Positions 1 to 8,701 of a DNA stretch of 64,000 bases are shown here, one piece after another (position 1 is the stretch's first letter; every line of letters begins with the position of its first letter). The translations under genes were made by a program, and so were the position numbers. This DNA is from an uncultured Saprospiraceae bacterium (GTDB taxonomy: Bacteria > Bacteroidota > Bacteroidia > Chitinophagales > Saprospiraceae), in assembly GCA_937924805.1 (NCBI GenBank), contig CALDTZ010000017.1, positions 42,512-106,511 on the forward strand, in the 5' to 3' direction. The notes beneath the pieces are model-generated. The model was not told where the DNA came from. It ran no database searches and saw only the letters and a list, made by a program, of their open reading frames with translations.

Positions 1-1
1 G

Positions 2-331
2 ATGCATGCAAACTTTTCGAATACAGTTTTGAGAACTTGTGGAGATCAGAAAGTTTACGAGGAGATTTGTGAGAAATTTGGAACAAAAGACCGTATACAG
101 GCTGCAATTGATGTATATGGAGCCTATAATGATTTGAGATTGACAGGAAAGCATGAAACGCAAGCCATCGATAAGTTTACATATGGAGTTTCTGACCGAG
201 GTGCTTCTATAAGGATACCAATAGCAACCGTTGAAAATGGATGGAAAGGGTGGTTGGAAGATAGACGTCCTGCCTCAAATGCAGATCCGTATAAAGTAGC
301 TTCTTCAATTGTCAAAACAGTGAAAGGGTAA
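2..331 (+). CDS. glnA: Glutamine synthetase, C-terminal fragment (cut by window edge)
   Basis: The last 109 codons of a glutamine synthetase, which makes glutamine from glutamate, ammonia and ATP in the cytoplasm. The active-site region GVSDRGASIRIP lies at residues 62-73 of the visible part, and the adenylylation-region-like LEDRRPASNADPY at 85-97. The visible start MHANFSNT matches the internal HxNFS nucleotide-binding loop, so the ATG at position 2 is an internal Met and the gene continues upstream of the window. The short distance from that loop to the C-terminus fits the eukaryote-like GSII form of about 340 residues common in Bacteroidota, rather than the 470-residue GSI. A strong hairpin terminator follows. 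Confidence 0.9.
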   Translation: MHANFSNTVLRTCGDQKVYEEICEKFGTKDRIQAAIDVYGAYNDLRLTGKHETQAIDKFTYGVSDRGASIRIPIATVENGWKGWLEDRRPASNADPYKVASSIVKTVKG

Positions 332-351
332 TCACAACAAAAACCTTTATG

Positions 352-384
352 AAAAGACTTTAGTATTTTACTAAAGTCTTTTTT
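352..384 (+). terminator. Intrinsic terminator after glutamine synthetase
   Basis: A perfect 14-bp stem (352-365 with 369-382), a 3-nt TTT loop, and a T run continuing to 384. It sits 20 bases after the glutamine synthetase stop and 12 bases before the next start. The A run at its 5' side would also let it work in the opposite direction. Confidence 0.85.
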
Positions 385-395
385 AATTTTATCAT

Positions 396-1724
396 ATGAA
401 TAGAACACTCGGTATTTTTATCTTTCTTTTTTTTCCATGTTTTTTATTTGCCCAATTTCCAGATATCTCTGCATTAATGGGAGAAAAGCCCAAAAAAGAT
501 AAATTTAAACTTAGACACCTCATAACTGGACACAAATACAAGCACTCCGAAAAAGATAGATCATTCAAACTTAATTCGCCATTAAGTTCTATCAATTTTA
601 ATCCTGTCCGAGGTTTTCATGGAGCGCTAAAGGGTACTTTTATGGAAGGTAGTAAAAACACCAAAAATCATAGCCTTGAAGCAGTTGTGGGGTATGGTTT
701 TTCTGACCAAAAAGTAAATTTTAAAACGAGTTATCAAAGAATTTTTGATCCAATGTATAAATCTGGATTTAGGATAGCAAGCGGTAGAGAAATTTCAGAT
801 GTTCATAATATTAGAACGCTTTATCCTATCATTGAATCATATTTTACTTTGTTTTTTAAGGAAAACTACGTTTATCACTATGAAAATCAATTTGCTGAAA
901 TCGCTTTTTTTACAGAAATAAAAGAAGACTTTAAAACAGCTATCACACTCGGATATTATTCAAGGTTGGAGATTGAAAATAAAACGAATTATAGTTTCTT
1001 TCAGAGATCCGAAAATTATATTCCCAATGCAAAATTGAATTATCAAGGGAAAGAGTTTTTAGACTCAGATGTTTTTTCATTAAAACTTAATCTAACTTGG
1101 CAGCCAAATACAGAATTTGCTGTTTTCAAAGAAGTAAGAATAAATCAAGGAAGTACATACCCAATTGTGAAATTTAATGTTAGTACAAATGTTTCAACAA
1201 ATTTTGAAAATTATGCTTTTACGACCTTTACCTTGTCAATAAAAGATCAGGAAGCACTTAAGTCAAAAATGGGGTATTTTTCCTATTCTATGACTGCCGG
1301 CGCTATTGACATCGGAAATGAAAGCTACCTTCATGCTTCAGATTATTTGGATTACAGAACGAATGAAATTTACATAAATTCGCATTTTTTAGATACTGAT
1401 ATTTTCAACACCTTTCCGTTTTATTATTACAGAACAAATCAATCGTATGCAGAATCACATATAGAATATCATTTTGACGGTAATCTATTAGGTCGTTTAC
1501 CTGGAGTGAAAAAATTAAAATGGGAACTATATTCTAGATACAGTGCTCTTGCAATAAATGATGTTGATCCTTTAATACACGAAGTAACCGTAGGTGTTGA
1601 AAATATTCGATTGTTAGGGGCTGATTTGTTGAGGTTAGAATGCAGTTTTCCTATTAACCCTACAGAAGTACAATCATTTAATATAGGAATTAGATATAAT
1701 AACTTTATATCTAAGTTTCTGTAG
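396..1724 (+). CDS. DUF5686-type outer-membrane barrel protein, short form
   Basis: A 442-residue exported protein with a signal peptide (residues 1-19, hydrophobic core then LFAQ). The segment NFNPVRGFHGALKG followed by alternating strands, YPIIESYFTLFFKENYVYHYEN and AITLGYYSRLEIENKTNYSFF resembles the C-terminal barrel of DUF5686 proteins, which in Bacteroidota usually follow an N-terminal carboxypeptidase-like domain in proteins of about 800 residues. That N-terminal part is absent: only about 35 residues separate the signal peptide from the barrel. The function of the family is unknown; an outer-membrane location is inferred from the signal peptide and strand pattern. The 3' end overlaps the convergent small gene by 14 bases. 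Confidence 0.7.
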   Translation: MNRTLGIFIFLFFPCFLFAQFPDISALMGEKPKKDKFKLRHLITGHKYKHSEKDRSFKLNSPLSSINFNPVRGFHGALKGTFMEGSKNTKNHSLEAVVGYGFSDQKVNFKTSYQRIFDPMYKSGFRIASGREISDVHNIRTLYPIIESYFTLFFKENYVYHYENQFAEIAFFTEIKEDFKTAITLGYYSRLEIENKTNYSFFQRSENYIPNAKLNYQGKEFLDSDVFSLKLNLTWQPNTEFAVFKEVRINQGSTYPIVKFNVSTNVSTNFENYAFTTFTLSIKDQEALKSKMGYFSYSMTAGAIDIGNESYLHASDYLDYRTNEIYINSHFLDTDIFNTFPFYYYRTNQSYAESHIEYHFDGNLLGRLPGVKKLKWELYSRYSALAINDVDPLIHEVTVGVENIRLLGADLLRLECSFPINPTEVQSFNIGIRYNNFISKFL

Positions 1725-1935
1725 AATCAACGTGATAGCCAGCAGTTCTTCCTAGATAAAAAAGTACCATTCCACCAAAAAGCATAATTAACTTACTGAT
1801 TAATTGAGTAGTACCCGAAAATGAACGTAAAAATTTCAATATTTGGAGATCAAGGTTTACAATACCCAGGACTAAAGCAATAAAACCTGTCAAAAACAAA
1901 ATAAACCCCAGCAATGTTAAAATAGAAGATTTCAT
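1711..1935 (-). CDS. Small two-helix membrane protein, unknown function
   Basis: A 74-residue protein starting at ATG 1935 with two clear hydrophobic segments: about residues 4-28 (ILTLLGFILFLTGFIALVLGI) and 45-62 (LISKLIMLFGGMVLFYLG). A short polar tail ends VDSTET. I do not recognise a family. It overlaps the convergent barrel gene by 14 bases and stands alone on its strand. The clean membrane-protein composition and ATG start argue for a real gene, but it is short and could be spurious. Confidence 0.5.
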   Translation of the reverse strand: MKSSILTLLGFILFLTGFIALVLGIVNLDLQILKFLRSFSGTTQLISKLIMLFGGMVLFYLGRTAGYHVDSTET

Positions 1936-1993
1936 TGATTATCTTTTAAGAACATAAAGTTCGTAAGAATAAATTTAATATCCAGTCTATTTG

Positions 1994-2001
1994 TACCTTT
2001 G
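1994..2001 (+). promoter_or_regulatory. Bacteroidota-type -7 box TACCTTTG
   Basis: Matches the TAnnTTTG -7 consensus of the Bacteroidota primary sigma factor. It ends 7 bases before the ATG of the HMG-CoA lyase-like gene, so the message would be nearly leaderless. No clear -33 TTTG is visible. Confidence 0.5.
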
Positions 2002-2008
2002 ATTTGAA

Positions 2009-2869
2009 ATGAGAAAAGATTTTATAAAATTAATTGAATGTCCCCGTGATGCCATGCAAGGCATTCATGATTTTATAGAAACCGAGACAAAGATTAAATA
2101 TATCAATCAATTATTGAAAGTCGGCTTTGATACATTAGATTTTGGAAGTTTCGTTTCTCCAAAAGCAATTCCTCAAATGGCTGATACGGCCTTAGTTATG
2201 GATAGTATTGTGAAAGGGGATAAAACGAAATTGTTGGCTATTGTTGCTAATTTTAGAGGAGCACTACAGGCTTGTAAATTTGATCAAATCGATTATTTAG
2301 GTTATCCATTTTCAATATCGGAAACGTTTCAGATTAGAAATACGAATGCAACGATTGAAGAATCTTTAGAAAGAGTGAAGGATATCAAAGATTTATGCGA
2401 CGATTGTGGCAAGGATCTAGTAATCTATATTTCCATGGGGTTTGGTAATCCATACGGAGATGAGTGGAATCATGAAATTATTAATCATTGGGTTTCAAAA
2501 TTAGCTAAATTAGGTATTTCGATATTTTCAATGTCAGATACAATTGGTGTTTCCAATCCTGATAGTATATCCTATATTTTTGAAACGTTAATTCCGCAAT
2601 TTCCAAATATAGAATTTGGAGCACATCTCCACACAAGAGCTGATACATGGCGAGAAAAAGTAGAAGCGGCGTATCAAAGTGGATGTTTTCGTTTTGATGG
2701 TGCTATTAAAGGATATGGTGGGTGCCCAATGGCTAAGGATGAGTTAATAGGAAATATGCCAATGGAAAATCTTATTTATTATTTTGATGACAAGAATCTA
2801 GTCAGTAATATTAATAAAAGTGCATTCATTGGTGGCTTAGGACTCGCCTCAGAGACATTTCCCTTATAA
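2009..2869 (+). CDS. Hydroxymethylglutaryl-CoA lyase-like protein
   Basis: A 286-residue TIM-barrel protein of the HMGL-like family, which cleaves HMG-CoA to acetyl-CoA and acetoacetate in leucine or ketone-body catabolism. Family landmarks are the N-terminal PRD motif (Arg13-Asp14), FGSFVSPKAIPQMAD at 46-59 (family: SFVSPKWVPQMAD), the metal-binding HLH at His206/His208, and GYGGCPMAK with the catalytic loop Cys239 and Asn249. Differences from typical enzymes are PRDAMQG in place of PRDGLQ, and HLHT in place of HCHD. Length is close to the usual 300. A related HMGL-family reaction cannot be excluded. It appears monocistronic, with its own -7 box. Confidence 0.8.
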   Translation: MRKDFIKLIECPRDAMQGIHDFIETETKIKYINQLLKVGFDTLDFGSFVSPKAIPQMADTALVMDSIVKGDKTKLLAIVANFRGALQACKFDQIDYLGYPFSISETFQIRNTNATIEESLERVKDIKDLCDDCGKDLVIYISMGFGNPYGDEWNHEIINHWVSKLAKLGISIFSMSDTIGVSNPDSISYIFETLIPQFPNIEFGAHLHTRADTWREKVEAAYQSGCFRFDGAIKGYGGCPMAKDELIGNMPMENLIYYFDDKNLVSNINKSAFIGGLGLASETFPL

Positions 2870-2934
2870 GATACAATAAAAAGGTTTTTTCATATTTTTA
2901 TTCTTTTTATACTTGAGAAGAAATTACTTGATAC

Positions 2935-3459
2935 GTGGCAATTTTTAAAAATAGAAAAGAATTTAAAAGTATATTTTCAGAGTGGTATAACCCACTTTGT
3001 AATTATGCATTTTCTATTGTTAAAAACAACCAACAAGCAAAAGATATCGTTCAAGATGTTTTTTTACAAATTTGGGAACAACAAGATCAACATTTTATTA
3101 AGACAAGTCTAAAGTCTTATTTGTTTAAAGCAACTTATCATAAGACTTTAGAGAAAATTCGTAAAAGTAAAAGACATCAAGAGGTAGTCAGCCTTTCGGC
3201 AAATGGAATTACAAATGAAGTAACAATGCCTGATTTCCAAAAAGATGCAAATCTTTATAGAATAAAGGAAGAAATCAATAATTCAATACGACAATTGCCG
3301 CCTAAATGTCAAGAAGTATTTCTCTTAAGCCGTAAGAATGGCTTAACTTACACCGAGATCGCAAATGATCTGGGTATTTCAAAAAAAACGGTGGAGAACC
3401 ATATGATTAAGGCACTCGATTTTTTGAGGAATAACCTAAAAAATATAATTAGTGAGTAA
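2935..3459 (+). CDS. ECF RNA polymerase sigma factor (FecI-like)
   Basis: A 174-residue extracytoplasmic-function sigma factor. Region 2 covers about residues 10-75 (WYNPLCNYAFSIVKN, AKDIVQDVFLQIWEQ, LKSYLFKATYHKTLE). Region 4 covers 118-170 (IRQLPPKCQEVFLLSRKNGLTYTEIA, then a helix-turn-helix GISKKTVENHM). The start is GTG at 2935; no in-frame ATG lies upstream. It overlaps the next gene, a FecR anti-sigma factor, by 8 bases. With the STN-containing receptor downstream it probably forms a trans-envelope signalling unit in which the receptor relays substrate binding through FecR to free this sigma factor. Confidence 0.9.
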   Translation: MAIFKNRKEFKSIFSEWYNPLCNYAFSIVKNNQQAKDIVQDVFLQIWEQQDQHFIKTSLKSYLFKATYHKTLEKIRKSKRHQEVVSLSANGITNEVTMPDFQKDANLYRIKEEINNSIRQLPPKCQEVFLLSRKNGLTYTEIANDLGISKKTVENHMIKALDFLRNNLKNIISE

Positions 3460-4420
3460 GAATTTAAAAAATCATATTAATCAATTAATTCTAAAGTCTT
3501 TTAAAAGTAAGGCTGCTGATGAAGAGTATGCTCAAATAGACCAGTGGGCAAAGGAATCAGAAGAGAATTTGGATAAACTGAAAGAATTGAAATCGATTTG
3601 GAATTCTTCGGAGAATATCCATGAGTATAGATCATTTGATGTAAAGGAAGGTTGGGATAGCATTGACAAAAAAATGTCAACAACCAAAAGAAATCGCTTT
3701 TCATGGGTTTATAGTGCTGCAGCTATCGGAGCAATATTAGTAGCCTCTTATTTTTTGTTTTCTACAAATGATGCACCATCAGATATTTCAAATGTTTATG
3801 CTACTCAATTATTAAATCAACAAATACAATTAGAAGATAAATCTAATATTTGGTTAAAATCTGAAAGTTCATTATCGAAAGTTTCGTCTTTCATAGATGA
3901 GCGCGTTGTTTCGCTCCAAGGAGAAGCGTATTTTGATATTTATAGAGATGAGAAACGACAATTTATTATTAAAGCTGGCAAAGAAACAATTACCGTATTA
4001 GGGACCAAGTTTTTAGTTGTTAATGATAAAGACAATTTTGAAGTAATCGTAGAATCTGGATTGGTTGAAGTGAATACAGGTAAGCGTAAAATACAATTGA
4101 GTAGAAACGATCAGTTAGTAAAGCAAAATGGTGATTACATTAAAATGAAAACCATCAATAATAATCGATTTGATTGGATCGGCGATGAACTCTATTTTGA
4201 AAATGCATCATTAAGTAAAGTACTATTAGCATTGAGTGAAAAGTTTGATATCCACTTTTCAAACCCTAATGGAGTAAATTTAACCCGATGTAAAATTACA
4301 TCTAATTATCATGCTGAGTCATTAGATGAAATCATAGATGAATTAAATCTTTTGATAGGATTGGAAGTAAAAAAATCAAAATCAAATAAATATAGTATAG
4401 AAGCTGTAAATTGTAAATAA
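3452..4420 (+). CDS. FecR-family anti-sigma factor with DUF4974 domain
   Basis: A 322-residue inner-membrane regulator. The cytoplasmic N-terminus (1-82) is followed by one membrane helix (about 84-104, VYSAAAIGAILVASYFLF), a periplasmic FecR domain (about 112-225, including VVSLQGEAYFDI and FIIKAGKETITVLGTKFLV) and a C-terminal DUF4974 domain (about 245-320, LYFENASLSKVLLALSEKFDIHF). It should hold the preceding sigma factor inactive and interact with the STN domain of the following receptor. The start is GTG at 3452, overlapping the sigma gene by 8 bases, which implies translational coupling. Confidence 0.9.
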   Translation: MSKNLKNHINQLILKSFKSKAADEEYAQIDQWAKESEENLDKLKELKSIWNSSENIHEYRSFDVKEGWDSIDKKMSTTKRNRFSWVYSAAAIGAILVASYFLFSTNDAPSDISNVYATQLLNQQIQLEDKSNIWLKSESSLSKVSSFIDERVVSLQGEAYFDIYRDEKRQFIIKAGKETITVLGTKFLVVNDKDNFEVIVESGLVEVNTGKRKIQLSRNDQLVKQNGDYIKMKTINNNRFDWIGDELYFENASLSKVLLALSEKFDIHFSNPNGVNLTRCKITSNYHAESLDEIIDELNLLIGLEVKKSKSNKYSIEAVNCK

Positions 4421-4431
4421 ATAATACTTCT

Positions 4432-7059
4432 ATGCTTCGGCATTCCATTTTTGTTATCCTCACATTAATGTCCTTCACGGCTTTCAGTCAAGCGTATTTG
4501 CAAAAGGAAATTGAATTCAAAGAAAAAGAATTATCGGTCATTTCGATCATTCAACGATTAGAGTTACAAACCAATATTCAATTTAGTTATTCTTCCAGCA
4601 ATCTTGAAATAGATCAAATTATCTATTTGCCAAGGTCTACATACAAAATCAATGTATTATTAAATAAAGTTTTACCAAATTATGGTATTTCAAACAGTAT
4701 AAAAGGAAATGATAAAATTTTGCTTTTTTCTACCTTCATTGGTGAAACAAAAGAGCAGTTTTATTTTGGAAAGGTTATAGATGAAGAAACGAATGAGCCT
4801 ATTTCAAACGCGATTATTTTAATTGGTTCTATTGTAGAATATACAGATGAAAATGGATATTTTTCATTAAAAATTGAATCAACAAAGGCAAAGAAGAGAG
4901 AGATTATCTGCCTTTCTTTAGGTTATCAACCTCGTAATTATAACATCAATGCAAACCAACGATTTTCTGTTTTTAATTTGAGGCACGATAATGCATTCGA
5001 CACGATCTTAATTTATCCAGCAAAGGCTGAAAGTTTTTTCACGGCAACGTCCCCAGACGGGCCAATATTTAATCCTGAATCCATATTTAATTCATCAAGT
5101 ATTACAGGTGAACCAGATTTGATTAATGCAGTAAAAATGAGTCCGCAAGTACAATCTGGTGGAGAAGGGGCTCACGGGTTATTGATTAGAGGTGGAAGTG
5201 CTGATCAAAATTTAATCTTGGTGGATGGTGTGCCATTATATGAGTTTAGCCATCTAGGAGGAATTAGTTCAATCTTTGTATCAGATGTAATTCAAAATGC
5301 AAAGCTAAGTGTAGGAGCTATTTCTGCTAAGTACGGAGGTAAGTTATCTTCTGTTTTAGATATTAATCTTAAAGAAGGGAACAAAAATAGATGGGCAGGA
5401 AAAGTAGGTCTTGGAATAGATGGAATGAATATGACGATACAAGGACCCATTTTAAAAGAAAAAACATCAATCATTTTATCTGGTCGATTATCTACCTTTA
5501 ACTTAATTACTCAACCCTTAATAAATAACTTATTAGGTTACGAAAACAATAGTTTAGGATACTATGATACCTATGGCAAAATCACGCATTATTTTACACC
5601 GCTTCAAAAAATTTCAATCACCGGGTATACCGGGAAAGACCAAATATTACTTGATTCTAAAAATGAATTTACGGTCAATGAAGTTAATCAATTAGAACAA
5701 AGTCGAAATGAATTAGGGTGGGGTAATACTCTTTTAGGAGTCAACTATAGTGCAGTTTTAAGCGAAAAACTAAATATCGATGTATTCGCTAATTATAGTG
5801 GTTATACTTTTAATACACGTAAATCATATTCCAATAAGATTGTAAATGAACCCTCAAACGTTTTTGAATACGATTATTTAACTCGATCCCTTAATCAAGA
5901 TTTCACTTCAAAAATTAATGTCAAATATTATAATGATTTTCTTGGTAATTGGGAAAGTGGAGTGGAATATAAAAAACATTTTAATGCACCGACCATTCGA
6001 CAAAGTGACGCTTTTTTAGGGGTTGTTGAAAACACAGCAATTGACTCTGTTTTTGAGTCAAATTCATTTGCCGTTTATTCAGAATTTCGAAACCGAATAA
6101 CATCTAGCATAGAATTAAAAGCTGGGTTGAGATATAACACTACCTTCGGTGATAATTACTTTTATGGCAATCTAGAGCCTCGATTATTATTGGCTTATAC
6201 AACGACAAACCTAAGAATCTTTGGTACAGCATCTATTAATCACCAAAATCTTCATTTATTACTTAATCCTGGGACAGGTTTACCATCTGATTTATGGTAC
6301 CCAAGTAATGAGTTGGTTGCTCCAGAAGAAGCGATAGAGTTTTCATTATCTACCGTATTTAAATTGAATGATGCTCAAAAAATACAGATGAATATTTTCA
6401 CTAAAACGCTCAGTAATTTAATCGAATATGAAAATTCATCGGATCTGTTTTATAACATTATAAACAATGAACCTAGTGGGATTCAAGTTGGTAATATAGA
6501 TGTTGAAGACAATATCGTATTTGGTACGGGAAGCGCCAATGGCTTTGAGCTTGCTTTTGAGCAAAAATCAGAAAAACTTCGATTTTGGATAAATTATAAA
6601 TTTGGATTTTCAAATAGGCAATTTGATAAAATCTTTAATGGAACGACCTTCCCATTTAAATATGATAGACGGCATGATTTAAATATAGGATTAAATTTCA
6701 ACCTTAAAAAAGGTCGATCCATTCAAGCGAATTGGGTTTTTGGTTCTGGATATGCATATACACTGGCAGATAGTGAATATCAAGTTATAAATGGAACGGA
6801 TACTACTTTTGTACGGGTAGCAACCGGAAGAAATAACAGACGTTTGCCAAGTTTTCATCATCTTGACATACAATATCAACAACATTTTAAATGGAAAAAA
6901 GGTAAGTTTTTATTTAGTACCGGTCTTTATAATTTGTACAATCGAAAAAATCCATTTTACGCTTATTTGAAAAGAGATCTCTTTGAAAATAAAGAAACGC
7001 TAAATATTATAAGTCTATTTCCGATAATTCCCAATGTCAACATTAATTACTTTTGGTGA
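4432..7059 (+). CDS. TonB-dependent outer-membrane receptor with STN signalling domain
   Basis: An 875-residue receptor. A signal peptide (1-19) is followed by an STN/secretin-like domain (about 27-100, ISIIQRLELQTNIQFSYSS), a carboxypeptidase-regulatory-like repeat (about 111-190, GKVIDEETNEPISNAIILIG), a plug (about 220-315, including LLIRGGSADQNLILVDGVPLY) and a long beta-barrel. The STN domain fits FecA-type signalling to the FecR and sigma proteins encoded just upstream (gap 11 bases). Such receptors import substrates across the outer membrane using TonB energy. The substrate is not deducible. The barrel ends with the aromatic residue Trp875, as expected for outer-membrane assembly. Confidence 0.9.
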   Translation: MLRHSIFVILTLMSFTAFSQAYLQKEIEFKEKELSVISIIQRLELQTNIQFSYSSSNLEIDQIIYLPRSTYKINVLLNKVLPNYGISNSIKGNDKILLFSTFIGETKEQFYFGKVIDEETNEPISNAIILIGSIVEYTDENGYFSLKIESTKAKKREIICLSLGYQPRNYNINANQRFSVFNLRHDNAFDTILIYPAKAESFFTATSPDGPIFNPESIFNSSSITGEPDLINAVKMSPQVQSGGEGAHGLLIRGGSADQNLILVDGVPLYEFSHLGGISSIFVSDVIQNAKLSVGAISAKYGGKLSSVLDINLKEGNKNRWAGKVGLGIDGMNMTIQGPILKEKTSIILSGRLSTFNLITQPLINNLLGYENNSLGYYDTYGKITHYFTPLQKISITGYTGKDQILLDSKNEFTVNEVNQLEQSRNELGWGNTLLGVNYSAVLSEKLNIDVFANYSGYTFNTRKSYSNKIVNEPSNVFEYDYLTRSLNQDFTSKINVKYYNDFLGNWESGVEYKKHFNAPTIRQSDAFLGVVENTAIDSVFESNSFAVYSEFRNRITSSIELKAGLRYNTTFGDNYFYGNLEPRLLLAYTTTNLRIFGTASINHQNLHLLLNPGTGLPSDLWYPSNELVAPEEAIEFSLSTVFKLNDAQKIQMNIFTKTLSNLIEYENSSDLFYNIINNEPSGIQVGNIDVEDNIVFGTGSANGFELAFEQKSEKLRFWINYKFGFSNRQFDKIFNGTTFPFKYDRRHDLNIGLNFNLKKGRSIQANWVFGSGYAYTLADSEYQVINGTDTTFVRVATGRNNRRLPSFHHLDIQYQQHFKWKKGKFLFSTGLYNLYNRKNPFYAYLKRDLFENKETLNIISLFPIIPNVNINYFW

Positions 7060-7121
7060 TCTTCTGATTAAGCAAAATAAAAGTAGTATATTTAGGTAAT
7101 ACAGACAATAAAAATTAATTA

Positions 7122-8018
7122 ATGATAAAATCAACCCATATATATGTCACTTTTGTGATGATAGCTACATGGCTTGTTGGTTTTACATCTTGCGAAAAAA
7201 ATGTCAATGTAAACTTCGATGATTTTGAACCTTCTTTGATTGTTCAGTCTGTTTTTTCTCCCGACTCTAGTTGGTATATTGATGTTTCTAAAACTAAAAG
7301 TATATTTGATTCGAATACCGATTTAGGTATTGATGATGCAAGTATTACAATTACTAATTTAACTGGAAACTATATTTTATCTGTTGAAAACCTTGGTAAC
7401 GGTAAATACTATGTTCCCAATAAAAGTATACCAGGTCATTATTATCGTATTGTTGTTTCAGCGCCTACTTTCGAAAATGTGATCGTAACATCTTCAGATA
7501 GGGTGCCAGAAGCACCTGATTTTGAAGTTTTCATTGATGAAAAGAACTCTTCATCGGGATTACCATATTATGAAATTGCCTATAAATTAGAAGAAAATCC
7601 AGATAACGAAAACTTCTATGTTGTAGAATTTTATGATTTATCAGATAATCCGGAAGGTCCTAATAATGAAGAAGCAGAAGAAGGCGTAATCGGTGATATT
7701 CGATTTAATACTAGAGATAGTATCAGTGGGTTTAATATTAAAGGATTTATTGCAAACAGTGATTTCTCAAACGGGACCTATGAAGGTAAATATAATGATC
7801 CTTCGTTATTAGTTTCTAACTCTAGTAATCGCATAGGTATGACAATTCAGTCTGTTTCTAAAGATCTTTTTGAATATTTAAGATCTAGTGCAATTATAGA
7901 ACAATCGAATGTTTCAAATTCCAATTTAAGTACACCTCCACAACCACATACGAATATCGAAAATGGCCTTGGCATTTTTGGAGCGTATAATGAAACAATG
8001 TATTTAATTACCCCATAA
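7122..8018 (+). CDS. DUF4249 lipoprotein, receptor partner
   Basis: A 298-residue lipoprotein with lipobox GFTSC (lipidated Cys24). The segments FEPSLIVQSVFSPDSSWYIDVSKTKSIF and DASITITNLTGNYILSVENLGNGKYYVP match the pattern of DUF4249 proteins, which open with an immunoglobulin-like region describing accessory surface lipoproteins. DUF4249 genes typically follow TonB-dependent receptors in Bacteroidota. Here it starts 62 bases after the receptor stop, supporting a role as the cell-surface or periplasmic partner of that receptor. Its ligand is unknown. Length is somewhat short compared with many DUF4249 proteins (350-400). Confidence 0.8.
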   Translation: MIKSTHIYVTFVMIATWLVGFTSCEKNVNVNFDDFEPSLIVQSVFSPDSSWYIDVSKTKSIFDSNTDLGIDDASITITNLTGNYILSVENLGNGKYYVPNKSIPGHYYRIVVSAPTFENVIVTSSDRVPEAPDFEVFIDEKNSSSGLPYYEIAYKLEENPDNENFYVVEFYDLSDNPEGPNNEEAEEGVIGDIRFNTRDSISGFNIKGFIANSDFSNGTYEGKYNDPSLLVSNSSNRIGMTIQSVSKDLFEYLRSSAIIEQSNVSNSNLSTPPQPHTNIENGLGIFGAYNETMYLITP

Positions 8019-8035
8019 TTTTTTAATTTAGTTTC

Positions 8036-8542
8036 GTGTTGAATGAAAATCATCCTTTAATAAAGGACTGGCTTAATAAGCTCAAATCTCATACAATAAC
8101 AAAAAGTATTACCAAACGACTAACGAGAGGCAATCAAACTAAATGGTTAGTTGAAGCGTCATCTAAGCAGCATGCTATTGTTTTCGGAAAATTAGATTGT
8201 TTAGAATGTGCGAATTGTTGTTCGACAATACCTCCCATTGTAAATAAGCCAGACAGAAAACGTATAGCTAAATATCTAGGCTTAAGCGTTAAAGCATTCG
8301 AGCAAGACTATATATCCTTGGATGAAGATGGTGATTCTGTAATGAAAACAGTTCCGTGTGTATTTCTAGGTAAAGACAATACGTGCTCAATTTATGAAGT
8401 TAGACCAAAAGCATGTCGTCAATTTCCTCATACAGATGGGTATGATTTTATTGAACAATTAAGTATACACGAACAAAATGTAAAACATTGTCCAGCTAGC
8501 CTTAGAATCATAACTAATATGTTAGAATTACAAAAGAAATAG
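8036..8542 (+). CDS. YkgJ-family cysteine-cluster (Zn/Fe-chelating) protein
   Basis: A 168-residue cytoplasmic protein with the YkgJ/UPF0153 cysteine pattern: CLECANCC (Cys55, 58, 61, 62), then PCVFLGKDNTCSIYEVRPKAC (Cys108, 117, 127), where the RPxxCRxFP element is family-typical. These cysteines probably bind an iron-sulfur cluster or zinc; the molecular role of the family is not established. The start is GTG at 8036 (TTG 8039 is the other option); there is no ATG. It lies only 17 bases after the DUF4249 gene and may be co-transcribed with the receptor locus. Confidence 0.85.
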   Translation: MLNENHPLIKDWLNKLKSHTITKSITKRLTRGNQTKWLVEASSKQHAIVFGKLDCLECANCCSTIPPIVNKPDRKRIAKYLGLSVKAFEQDYISLDEDGDSVMKTVPCVFLGKDNTCSIYEVRPKACRQFPHTDGYDFIEQLSIHEQNVKHCPASLRIITNMLELQKK

Positions 8543-8701
8543 ATATTTCAGTGCAGCGTTTTTAGTTATAATTGTATAATATAGATAGGGTAGCTTATCA
8601 TCCATTTTATACACCCTTTTTTTGCACTCAAATGTCCATTTAAAGTGACTTCAAATCAAATTAAAGTCCCTATTATTGTATACAATCACTAATTTAGTTA
8701 C

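Noticed and set aside
2875..2910. A possible terminator between the HMG-CoA lyase-like and sigma genes
   Set aside because: Only an 8-bp AT stem with a 19-base loop; too weak to claim.
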